A stretch of DNA of 64,000 bases from the NCBI GenBank assembly GCA_964036665.1, contig OZ038533.1, positions 9,074,413-9,138,412 on the forward strand. The letters are read 5' to 3'. How positions within the stretch are numbered: position 1 is the first letter of the stretch; each line of letters starts with the position of its first letter. Of this stretch, positions 27,601 through 36,800 are shown in pieces. This stretch comes from Gordius sp. MW1 (lineage: Eukaryota > Nematomorpha > Gordioida > Gordea > Gordiidae). Both the position numbers and the translations under genes were made by a program. The notes beneath the pieces are model-generated. The model made no database searches, was not told where the DNA came from, and saw only the letters and a program-made list of their open reading frames with translations.

Positions 27601-28567
27601 ATGATAGTTCTCGCAGCTTAAAACCTCTTTTCGGAAGTCAATCGAGGATAATAGGATTCTCAAATTGGCTTACTTTTATATATTTTTTCATGCTCTTTCA
27701 CATAGAATTGAAAAAAATAATAATTTTTACCTCAAAATTTTTACATATTTTTCTTTCAACCGTATGCATCCGATGAAAATTGTCGTTTTCAGACGTGGTT
27801 TCGATGATAAATAGTAAAAATTTATCAGAATCAGAAAACTATTTGAAATCATGATCGCATAGTGCATTTTTAAAAAATTAAGCACTCACGTTGCGATACA
27901 ACAAACTAATCGCAACAATAAAACGTTGTCTTTTGTCAAAATGATAGTTCTCGCAGCTTAAAACCTCTTTTCGGAAGTCAATCGAGGATAATAGGATTCT
28001 CAAATTGGCTTACTTTTATATATTTTTTCATGCTCTTTTACATAGAATCAAAAAAAATAAATATTTTTATATCAAAATTTTTAACATATTTTTCTTTCAA
28101 CCGTATGCATCCAATGAAAGTTGTCGTTTTCAGACGTGGTTTCGATGATAAAAAGTAAAAATTTATCAGAATCAGAAAACTATTACTTTGAAATCATGAT
28201 CGCATAGTGCATTTTTGAAAAATTAAGCACTCACGTTGCGATACAACAAACTAATCGCAACAATAAAACCTTGTCTTTTGTCAAAATGAAAGTTCTCGCA
28301 GCTTAAAACCTCTTTTCGGAAGTCAATCGAGGATAATAGGATTCTCAAATTGGCTTACTTTTATATATTTTTTCATGCTCTTTTACATAGAATCGAAAAA
28401 AATAAATATTTTTACCTCAAAATTTTTACATATTTTTCTTTCAACCGTATGCATCCGATGAAAATTGTCGTTTTCAGACGTGGTTTCGATGATAAATAGT
28501 AAAAATTTATCAGAATCAGAAAACTATTACTTTGAAATCATGATCGCATAGTGCATTTTTGAAAAAT
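21684..28567 (+). repeat. 10-mer HOR of 3442 bp, two full copies
   Basis: Copy 1 monomers start at 21684, 22028, 22372, 22717, 23061, 23405, 23754, 24098, 24437 and 24782. Copy 2 starts at 25126 and every monomer is at +3442. Slot markers include gttgggatac (slot 2), catcccatg with cagatgtgg (slot 3), cacgtcgcg with ggaagacaatc (slot 4), a cgcag duplication (slot 6) and the tttttaaaaaat end (slot 8). The copies are nearly identical. Slot 9 is an exception, with different bases around 24620-24670 and 28050-28110. A third copy begins at 28568 and breaks inside the monomer at 29601. Confidence 0.94.
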
Positions 28568-31500
28568 TAAGCACTCACGTTGCGATAAAACAAACTAATC
28601 GCAACAATAAAACGTTGTCTTTTGTCAAAATGAAAGTTCTCGCAGCTTAAAACCTCTTTTCGGAAGTCAATCGAGGATAATAGGATTCTCAAATTGGCTT
28701 ACTTTTATATATTTTTTCATGCTCTTTCACATAGAATCGAAAAAAATAAATATTTTTATCTCAAAATTTTCACATATTTTTCTTTCAACCGTATGCATCC
28801 GATGAAAGTTGTCGTTTTCAGACGTGGTTTCGATGATAAAAAGTAAAAATTTATCAGAATCAGAAAACTATTACTTTGAAATCATGATCGCATAGTGCAT
28901 TTTTGAAAAATTAAGCACTCACGTTGGGATACAACAAACTAATCGCAACAATAAACGTTGTCTTTTGTCAAAATGATAGTTCTCGCAGCTTAAAACCTCT
29001 TTTCGGAAGTCAATCGAGGATAATAGGATTCTCAAATTGGCTTACTTTTATATATTTTTTCATGCTCTTTCACATAGAATTGAAAAAAATAATAATTTTT
29101 ACCTCAAAATTTTTCACATATTTTTCTTTGAACCGTATGCATCCGATGAAAGTTGTCGTTTTCAGACGTGGTTTCGATGATAAAAAGTAAAAATTTATCA
29201 GAATCTGAAGACTATTACTTTGAAATCATGATCGCATAGAGCCTTTTTCAAAAATTAAGCACTCACGTTGCGATACAACAAACTAATCGCAACAATAAAA
29301 CGTTGTCTTTTGTCAAAATGATAGTTCTCGCAGCTTAAAACCTCTTTTCGGAAATCAATCGAGGATAATAGGATTCTCAAATTGGCTTACTTTTATATAT
29401 TTTTTCATGCTCTTTCACATAGAATCGAAAAAAATAAATATTTTTACCTCAAAATTTTTCACATATTTTTCTTTCAACCGTATGCATCCCATGAAAGTTG
29501 TCGTTTTCAGATGTGGTTTCCATGATAAAAAGTAAAAATTTATCAGAATCAGAAAACTATTACTTTGAAATCATGATCGCATAATGCATTTTTGAAAAAT
29601 TAAGCACTCACGTCGCGATACAACAAACTAATCGCAACAATAAAACGTTGTCTTTTGTCAAAATGATAGTTCTCGCAGCTTAAAACCTCTTTTCGGAAGA
29701 CAATCGAGGATAATAGGATTCTCAAATTGGCTTAATTTATATATTTTTTCATGCTCTTTCACATAGAATCGAAAAAAATAAATATTTTTATCTCAAAATT
29801 TTCACATATTTTTCTTTCAACCGTATGCATCCGATGAAAGTTGTCGTTTTCAGACGTGGTTTCGATGATAAAAAGTAAAAATTTATCAGAATCAGAAAAC
29901 TATTACTTTGAAATCATGATCGCATAGTGCATTTTTGAAAAATTAAGCACTCACGTTGGGATACAACAAACTAATCGCAACAATAAACGTTGTCTTTTGT
30001 CAAAATGATAGTTCTCGCAGCTTAAAACCTCTTTTCGGAAGTCAATCGAGGATAATAGGATTCTCAAATTGGCTTACTTTTATATATTTTTTCATGCTCT
30101 TTCACATAGAATTGAAAAAAATAATAATTTTTACCTCAAAATTTTTCACATATTTTTCTTTGAACCGTATGCATCCGATGAAAGTTGTCGTTTTCAGACG
30201 TGGTTTCGATGATAAAAAGTAAAAATTTATCAGAATCTGAAGACTATTACTTTGAAATCATGATCGCATAGAGCCTTTTTCAAAAATTAAGCACTCACGT
30301 TGCGATACAACAAACTAATCGCAACAATAAAACGTTGTCTTTTGTCAAAATGATAGTTCTCGCAGCTTAAAACCTCTTTTCGGAAATCAATCGAGGATAA
30401 TAGGATTCTCAAATTGGCTTACTTTTATATATTTTTTCATGCTCTTTCACATAGAATCGAAAAAAATAAATATTTTTACCTCAAAATTTTTCACATATTT
30501 TTCTTTCAACCGTATGCATCCCATGAAAGTTGTCGTTTTCAGATGTGGTTTCCATGATAAAAAGTAAAAATTTATCAGAATCAGAAAACTATTACTTTGA
30601 AATCATGATCGCATAATGCATTTTTGAAAAATTAAGCACTCACGTCGCGATACAACAAACTAATCGCAACAATAAAACGTTGTCTTTTGTCAAAATGATA
30701 GTTCTCGCAGCTTAAAACCTCTTTTCGGAAGACAATCGAGGATAATAGGATTCTCAAATTGGCTTAATTTATATATTTTTTCATGCTCTTTCACATAGAA
30801 TCGAAAAAAATAAATATTTTTACCTCAAAATTTTTCACGTATTTTTCTTTGAACCGTATTCATCCGATGAAAGTTGTCGTTTTTAGACGTGGTTTCTATG
30901 ATCCCAAGTAAAAATTTATCAGAATCTGAAGACTATTACTTTGAAATCATGATCGCATAGAGCCTTTTTCAAAAATTAAGCACTCACGTTGCGATACAAC
31001 AAACTAATCGCAACAATAAACGTTGTCTTTTGTCAAAATGATAGTTCTCGCAGCTTAAAACCTCTTTTCGGAAGACAATCGAGGATAATAGGATTCTCAA
31101 ATTGGCTTAATTTATATATTTTTTCATGCTCTTTCACATAGAATCGAAAAAAATAAATATTTTTACCTCAAAATTTTTCACATATTTTTCTTTCAACCGT
31201 ATGCATCCGATGAAAGTTGTCGTTTTCAGACGTGGTTTCGATGATAAAAAGTAAAAATTTATCAGAATCAGAAAACTATTACTTTGAAATCATGATCGCA
31301 TAGAGGCATTTTCAAAAATTAAGCACTCACGTTGCGATACAACAAACTAATCGCAACAATAAAACGTTGTCTTTTGTCAAAATGATAGTTCTCGCAGCTT
31401 AAAACCTCTTTTCGGAAGTCAATCGAGGATAATAGGATTCTCAAATTGGCTTACTTTTATATATTTTTTCATGCTCTTTCACATAGAATCGAAAAAAATA

Positions 31501-31656
31501 ATTTTACCTCAAAATTTTTCACATATTTTTCTTTCAACCGTATGCATCCGATGAAAGTTGTCGTTTTCAGACGTGGTTTCGATGATAAAAAGTAAAAATT
31601 TATCAGAATCAGAAAACTATTTGAAATCATGATCGCATAGTGGATTTTTGAAAAAT
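28568..31656 (+). repeat. Partial third 10-mer copy and rearranged monomers
   Basis: Monomers start at 28568, 28912, 29256, 29601, 29944, 30288, 30633, 30977 and 31320. The first three follow the order of the 10-mer. The one at 29601 is a hybrid that returns the order to slot 2, so 28912-29943 and 29944-30976 form a tandem trimer (1032-bp offset). The 30977 monomer is a mosaic with aataaacg, ggaagacaatc and a class-C end. The 31320 monomer is a shortened class D copy (337 bp). Confidence 0.88.
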
Positions 31657-31870
31657 TAAGCACTCACGTTGCGATACAACAAACTAATCGCAACAATAAA
31701 ACGTTGTCTTTTGTCAAATGATAGTTCTCGCAGATTAAAACCTCTTTTCGGAAGTCAATCGAGGATAATAGGATTCTCAAATTGGCTTACTTTTATATAT
31801 TTTTTCATGCTCTTTCACATAGAATCGAAAAAAATAAATAATTTTACCTCAAAATTTTTCACATATTTTT

Positions 31871-31878
31871 CTTTCAAC
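31871..31878. repeat. Target site duplication, left copy (ctttcaac)
   Basis: The eight bases ctttcaac lie directly before the CAGGGG end of the element and recur directly after its other end at 33025-33032. The uninterrupted monomers have a single copy at this place. An 8-bp duplication is the hallmark of hAT-superfamily transposition. Confidence 0.93.
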
Positions 31879-31894
31879 CAGGGGTTTGAACCCG
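31879..31894 (+). repeat. Left terminal inverted repeat of the hAT element
   Basis: It reads CAGGGGTTTGAACCCG. Its partner at 33010-33024 reads CAGGGGTTTGTCCCG on the opposite strand. The first 10 bases match exactly, and the CCCG that follows is shared after a small difference of AA against T. The CAGGGG start is common in hAT ends. Confidence 0.9.
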
Positions 31895-31908
31895 CCCCAA
31901 AAAAAATC

Positions 31909-32013
31909 GGGTTCGTGTTCGGGTTCGTGTTCGGTTTAAGGAATTGGGTTCGGGTTCGGGTTCGTGTTCGGTTTAAGGAATTGGGTTCGGGTTCGGGTAC
32001 AGGTTCGGGTTCA
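31909..32013. repeat. Left subterminal GGGTTC-type repeat
   Basis: Variants of GGGTTC and GTGTTC are repeated, arranged partly as a 37-bp tandem unit containing cggtttaaggaatt (starting near 31932 and 31969). Four GGG runs at 31983-32009 have spacers of 3, 3 and 9 bases, a weak G-quadruplex candidate. Short subterminal repeats are known transposase-binding sites in hAT elements; that role is inferred here. Confidence 0.85.
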
Positions 32014-32116
32014 AGAAATTTTATTATACTAATAATACATTTTTACCTTCAAAAAATTATTGAATAGTTAACTTAATTTTTAAATAGCACCTAATTAAAT
32101 TCACATGCCAATTATT
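32014..32116. other. AT-rich spacer downstream of the transposase ORF
   Basis: This unique AT-rich stretch lies between the left subterminal repeat and the stop codon of the ORF. It contains no recognisable transposase sequence. It probably marks where the rest of the transposase gene was deleted, joining the truncated ORF to the end of the element. Confidence 0.5.
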
Positions 32117-32662
32117 TCAGTGCATATGTATTTCCAATCTTGTTACAGCATCAATCTTTAGAGAAACAAGTCTCCCCTTTATTTCATTTTTCATACCTTC
32201 CCTGATTTTATAAGCAGTCTCCATAACCTTTTTCCGAATTATATTTGTAATAATGCATATTTCTTTATTCATACCCTTGAGAATAGGGTTAAGAATCTTT
32301 CTAAACCCACTATCATCTACACAAGTAAATGGTCTCCCATTTAATGTTACCATCTCAATAAGTCCTTCATATATTTGTTTCTCTGTAATCTCCACTTTGA
32401 TTGTCAATTTTTCAAATATATTGTCTAAAGTTGACTCTTGATTGGATTTGAGTTTTTTCGGAGAAGGAGAAATACAAAGTGCCTTCTTTTCTTCTTTATA
32501 TTTGTCAAAGAGAGTTGAATGAAATCTTTCTAAATGTTTTTCAAGATTGGTTAAATGTGTCCCTTTCATTTTTTTACCACAATCTATGGCAAGGCATTCT
32601 GAATAATTTGATAATGGAGATATTTTATAATATTTCTTAATGGGGTTATTTTCCCTCACCAT
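32117..32662 (-). CDS. Truncated hAT transposase N-terminus with BED zinc finger
   Basis: The ORF encodes 181 residues. A BED-type zinc finger is visible, with C23 and C28 (CxxxxC) and H43 and H48 (HxxxxH), the second pair inside a helix rich in Leu, Lys and Glu. A basic low-complexity linker follows at about 57-75. Residues 109-127 carry the hAT signature GRPFTCVDDSGFRKILNPI, and the frame ends around SLKIDAVTRL, where D171 probably corresponds to the first catalytic Asp of the hAT RNase H-like fold. The family normally continues for several hundred residues; here a stop follows after EIHMH. The start ATG is in a good context (aaaatgg). The product could still bind DNA but cannot transpose. 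It may be untranslated relic sequence. Confidence 0.7.
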   Translation of the reverse strand: MVRENNPIKKYYKISPLSNYSECLAIDCGKKMKGTHLTNLEKHLERFHSTLFDKYKEEKKALCISPSPKKLKSNQESTLDNIFEKLTIKVEITEKQIYEGLIEMVTLNGRPFTCVDDSGFRKILNPILKGMNKEICIITNIIRKKVMETAYKIREGMKNEIKGRLVSLKIDAVTRLEIHMH

Positions 32663-32868
32663 TTTAGACTATATACCATAACTAATATATATCAATTATA
32701 TATATAATACTTACAACTAATTCTTGAGATAATTAGTATTGATTAATGAATGAAAAATGCCGGAAACATAAAAATATTGAAATTAAAATCATATGGTTTT
32801 CTTCGTTTCGTTACATTGTCATGAAAGAGAAAACTGAGATATTCAATTCACAATGTATTTTTGAATTA
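32663..32868 (-). promoter_or_regulatory. AT-rich region upstream of the transposase ORF
   Basis: This unique sequence lies between the ORF start and the right subterminal repeats. A TA-rich run (about 32685-32708) could serve as a TATA-like region for minus-strand transcription. A GTAAGT-like donor on the minus strand (32709-32714) leaves too little space before the ATG for a normal intron. No firm promoter can be assigned. Confidence 0.35.
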
Positions 32869-32921
32869 AAAACCCGAACCCGAACCCTTTTTTGTATTTA
32901 TCGGGTTCGGGTTCGGGTTTT
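32869..32921. repeat. Perfect hairpin in the right subterminal region
   Basis: The arm at 32869-32887 (AAAACCCGAACCCGAACCC) is the exact reverse complement of 32903-32921, separated by a 15-base T-rich loop. The arms are made of the same GGGTTC motif in opposite orientation, so the repeat direction flips here. A second small hairpin, CGGGT with ACCCG, lies at 32974-32986. Confidence 0.85.
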
Positions 32922-33013
32922 AAGGGTATTTTTAAAAATGGGTTCGGGTTTGGGTTCGGGTTCTGTAAATCATCGGGTTTTACCCGGTTCGGGTTCACGG
33001 GTTCGGGTTCGGG
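32903..33013 (+). repeat. Right subterminal GGGTTC repeat with G-quadruplex motifs
   Basis: GGGTTC is repeated through this segment. Three stretches meet the usual four-run rule (GGG runs with spacers of 1-7 bases): 32903-32926 (spacers 3, 3, 6), 32940-32960 (3, 3, 3) and 32991-33013 (5, 3, 3). The motif is G-rich on the plus strand at both ends of the element, so it is a direct rather than an inverted arrangement between the ends. Confidence 0.85.
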
Positions 33014-33024
33014 ACAAACCCCTG
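33010..33024 (-). repeat. Right terminal inverted repeat of the hAT element
   Basis: The plus strand reads CGGGACAAACCCCTG, the inverted partner of the left end at 31879. It is the 5' end relative to the transposase ORF. Confidence 0.9.
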
Positions 33025-33032
33025 CTTTCAAC
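33025..33032. repeat. Target site duplication, right copy (ctttcaac)
   Basis: It is identical to 31871-31878 and continues directly into the satellite sequence cgtatgcatccgatg. Confidence 0.93.
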
Positions 33033-33150
33033 CGTATGCATCCGATGAAAGTTGTCGTTTTCAGACGTGGTTTCGATGATAAAAAGTAAAAATTTATCAG
33101 AATCAGAAAACTATTTGAAATCATGATCGCATAGTGCATTTTTAAAAAAT

Positions 33151-33839
33151 TAAGCACTCACGTTGCGATACAACAAACTAATCGCAACAATAAAACGTTG
33201 TCTTTTGTCAAAATGATAGTTCTCGCAGCTTAAAACCTCTTTTCGGAAGTCAATCGAGGATAATAGGATTCTCAAATTGGCTTACTTTTATATATTTTTT
33301 CATGCTCTTTCACATAGAATCGAAAAAAATAAATATTTTATCTCAAAATTTTTCACATATTTTTCTTTCAACCGTATGCATCCGATGAAAGTTGTCGTTT
33401 TCAGACGTGGTTTCGATGATAAATAGTAAAAATTTATCAGAATCAGAAAACTATTACTTTGAAATCATGATCGCATAGTGCATTTTTGAAAAATTAAGCA
33501 CTCACGTTGCGATACAACAAACTAATCGCAACAATAAAACCTTGTCTTTTGTCAAAATGAAAGTTCTCGCAGCTTAAAACCTCTTTTCGGAAGTCAATCG
33601 AGGATAATAGGATTCTCAAATTGGCTTACTTTTATATATTTTTTCATGCTCTTTCACATAAAATCGAAAAAAATAAATATTTTTACCTCAAAATTTTTCA
33701 CATATTTTTCTTTCAACCGTATGCATCCGATGAAAGTTGTCGTTTTCAGACGTGGTTTCGATGATAAAAAGTAAAAATTTATCAGAATCAGAAAACTATT
33801 ACTTTGAAATCATGATCGAATAGAGCCATTTTCAAAAAT
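33151..33839 (+). repeat. Two satellite monomers between the insertion and the 6-mer
   Basis: The monomer at 33151 has tattttatctc and gataaatag and resembles the one at 3444. The monomer at 33495 has aaaccttgtc, gaaag and a gatcgaatagagccattttc end, the same end that precedes each 6-mer copy. No other content is seen. Confidence 0.9.
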
Positions 33840-36800
33840 TAAGCACTCACGTTGCGATACAACAAACTAATCGCAACAATAAAACGTTGTCTTTTGTCAA
33901 ATGATAGTTCTCGCAGCTTAAAACCTCTTTTCGGAAGTCAATCGAGGATAATAGGATTTTCAAATTGGCTTACTTTTATATATTTTTTTATGCTCTTTCA
34001 CATAGAATCGAAAAAAATAAATATTTTTACCTCAAAATTTTCACATATTTTTCATTCAACCGTATGCATCCGATGAAAGTTGTCGTTTTCAGACGTGGTT
34101 TCGATGATAAATAGTAAAAATTTATCAGAATCAGAAAACTATTTGAAATCATGATCGCATAGTGCATTTTTAAAAAATTAAGCACTCACGTTGCGATACA
34201 ACAAACTAATCGCAACAATAAAACGTTGTCTTTTGTCAAATGATAGTTCTCGCAGCTTAAAACCTCTTTTCGGAAGTCAATCGAGGATAATAGGATTTTC
34301 AAATTGGCTTACTTTTATATATTTTTTTATGCTCTTTCACATAGAATCGAAAAAAATAAATATTTTTGCCTCAAAATTTTTCACATATTTTTCTTTCAAC
34401 CGTATGCATCCGATGAAAGTTGTCGTTTTCAGACGTGATTTCGATGATAAAAAGTAAAAATTTATCAGAATCAGAAAACTATTACTTTGAAATCATGATC
34501 GCATAGTGCGTTTTTGAAAAATTAAGCACTCACGTTGCGATACAACAAACTAATCGCAACAATAAAACGTTGTCTTTTGTCAAAATGATAGTTCTCGCAG
34601 GTTAAAACCTCTTTTCGAAAGTCAATCGAATATAATAGGATTCTCAAATTGGCTTACTTTTATATATTTTTTCATGCTCTTTCACATAGAATTGAAAAAA
34701 ATAAATATTTTTACCTCAAAATTTTTCACATATTTTTCTTTGAACCGTATTCATCCGATGAAAGTTGTCGTTTTCAGACGTGGTTTCTATGATCCCAAGT
34801 AAAAATTTATCAGAATCTGAAAACTATTACTTTGAAATCATAATCGCATAGAGGCATTTTCAAAAATTAAGCACTCACGTTGCGATACAACAAACTAATC
34901 GCAACAATAAAACGTTGTCTTTTGTCAAAATAATAGTTCTCGCAGCTTAAAACCTCTTTTCGGAAGTCAATCGAGGATAATAGGATTCTCAAATTGGCTT
35001 ACTTTTATATATTTTTTCATGCTCTTTCACATAGAATCGAAAAAAATAAATAATTTCACCTCAAAATTTTTCACATATTTTTCTTTCAACCGTATGCATC
35101 CGATGAAAGTTGTCGTTTTCGGACGTGGTTTCGATGATAAAAAGTAAAAATTTATCAGAATCAGAAAACTATTTGAAATCATGATCGCATAGTGCATTTT
35201 TAAAAAATTAAGCACTCACGTTGCGATACAACAAACTAATCGCAACAATAAAACGTTGTCTTTTGTCAAAATGATAGTTCTCTCAGCTTAAAACCTCTTT
35301 TCGGAAGTCAATCGAGGATAATAGGATTCTCAAATTGGCTTACTTTTATATATTTTTTCATGCTCTTTCACATAGAATCGAAAAAAATAAATATTTTTAC
35401 CTCAAAATTTTTCACATATTTTTCTTTCAACCGTATGCATCCGATGAAAGTTGTCGTTTTCAGACGTGATTTCGATGATAAAAAGTAAAAATTTATCAGA
35501 ATCAGAAAACTATTACTTTGAAATCATGATCGCATAGTGCGTTTTTGAAAAATTAATCACTCACGTTGCGATACAACAAACTAATCGCAACAATAAAACG
35601 TTGTCTTTTGTCAAAATGATAGTTCTCGCAGCTTAAAACCTCTTTTCGGAAGTCAATCGAGGATAATAGGATTCTCAAATTGGCTTACTTTTATATATTT
35701 TTTCATGCTCTTTCACATAGAATCGAAAAAAATAAATAATTTTACCTCAAAATTTTTCACATATTTTTCTTTCAACCGTATGCATCCGATGAAAGTTGTC
35801 GTTTTCAGACGTGGTTTCGATGATAAAAAGTAAAAATTTATCAGAATCAGAAAACTATTACTTTGAAATCATGATCGAATAGAGCCATTTTCAAAAATTA
35901 AGCACTCACGTTGCGATACAACAAACTAATCGCAACAATAAAACGTTGTCTTTTGTCAAATGATAGTTCTCGCAGCTTAAAACCTCTTTTCGGAAGTCAA
36001 TCGAGGATAATAGGATTTTCAAATTGGCTTACTTTTATATATTTTTTTATGCTCTTTCACATAGAATCGAAAAAAATAAATATTTTTACCTCAAAATTTT
36101 CACATATTTTTCATTCAACCGTATGCATCCGATGAAAGTTGTCGTTTTCAGACGTGGTTTCGATGATAAATAGTAAAAATTTATCAGAATCAGAAAACTA
36201 TTTGAAATCATGATCGCATAGTGCATTTTTAAAAAATTAAGCACTCACGTTGCGATACAACAAACTAATCGCAACAATAAAACGTTGTCTTTTGTCAAAT
36301 GATAGTTCTCGCAGCTTAAAACCTCTTTTCGGAAGTCAATCGAGGATAATAGGATTTTCAAATTGGCTTACTTTTATATATTTTTTTATGCTCTTTCACA
36401 TAGAATCGAAAAAAATAAATATTTTTACCTCAAAATTTTTCACATATTTTTCTTTCAACCGTATGCATCCGATGAAAGTTGTCGTTTTCAGACGTGATTT
36501 CGATGATAAAAAGTAAAAATTTATCAGAATCAGAAAACTATTACTTTGAAATCATGATCGCATAGTGCGTTTTTGAAAAATTAAGCACTCACGTTGCGAT
36601 ACAACAAACTAATCGCAACAATAAAACGTTGTCTTTTGTCAAAATGATAGTTCTCGCAGGTTAAAACCTCTTTTCGAAAGTCAATCGAATATAATAGGAT
36701 TCTCAAATTGGCTTACTTTTATATATTTTTTCATGCTCTTTCACATAGAATTGAAAAAAATAAATATTTTTACCTCAAAATTTTTCACATATTTTTCTTT

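Larger units (their letters stand above)
31879..33024 (-). mobile_element. hAT-superfamily DNA transposon, internally deleted (1146 bp)
   Basis: The element has terminal inverted repeats starting CAGGGGTTTG, an 8-bp target duplication (ctttcaac), GGGTTC-rich subterminal regions at both ends, and one minus-strand ORF for the N-terminus of a BED-finger hAT transposase. Autonomous hAT elements are usually about 2.5-5 kb with a transposase of 500-800 residues. This copy is much shorter and lacks the RNase H-like core and the C-terminal dimerisation region, so it should be non-autonomous. It is the only non-satellite DNA in the window. The strand given is that of the transposase ORF. Confidence 0.93.
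31657..33150 (+). repeat. Class D satellite monomer split by the hAT insertion
   Basis: The satellite unit runs from 31657 to 31878 and resumes at 33033, ending at 33150. Removing the element and one copy of the 8-bp duplication leaves a normal 340-bp class D monomer with the aactatttgaaatc deletion and the tttttaaaaaat end. The rejoined sequence around the site, ctttcaac then cgtatgca, matches the uninterrupted neighbours exactly. Confidence 0.92.

Noticed and set aside
31669..32067. 132-codon ORF running from satellite into the hAT element
   Set aside because: It is a chance fusion across the insertion junction. Its second half is only translated GGGTTC repeat, rich in Gly, Phe, Val, Arg and Ser.
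32663..32720. Short intron upstream of the transposase ATG (minus-strand GTAAGT)
   Set aside because: The available distance to any AG before the ATG is only about 30-45 bases, too short for a convincing intron, and no upstream exon is visible.
31909..33013. GGGTTC repeats as interstitial telomere sequence
   Set aside because: The unit is not TTAGGG, TTAGG or TTTAGGG. The repeats lie strictly inside the transposon ends.
32746..33157. ORFs of 65-104 codons over the right GGGTTC repeat on both strands
   Set aside because: Low-complexity translations (GSGSG, FGFG, PEPE-like) of the subterminal repeat, extended into satellite. No start context or domain supports them.
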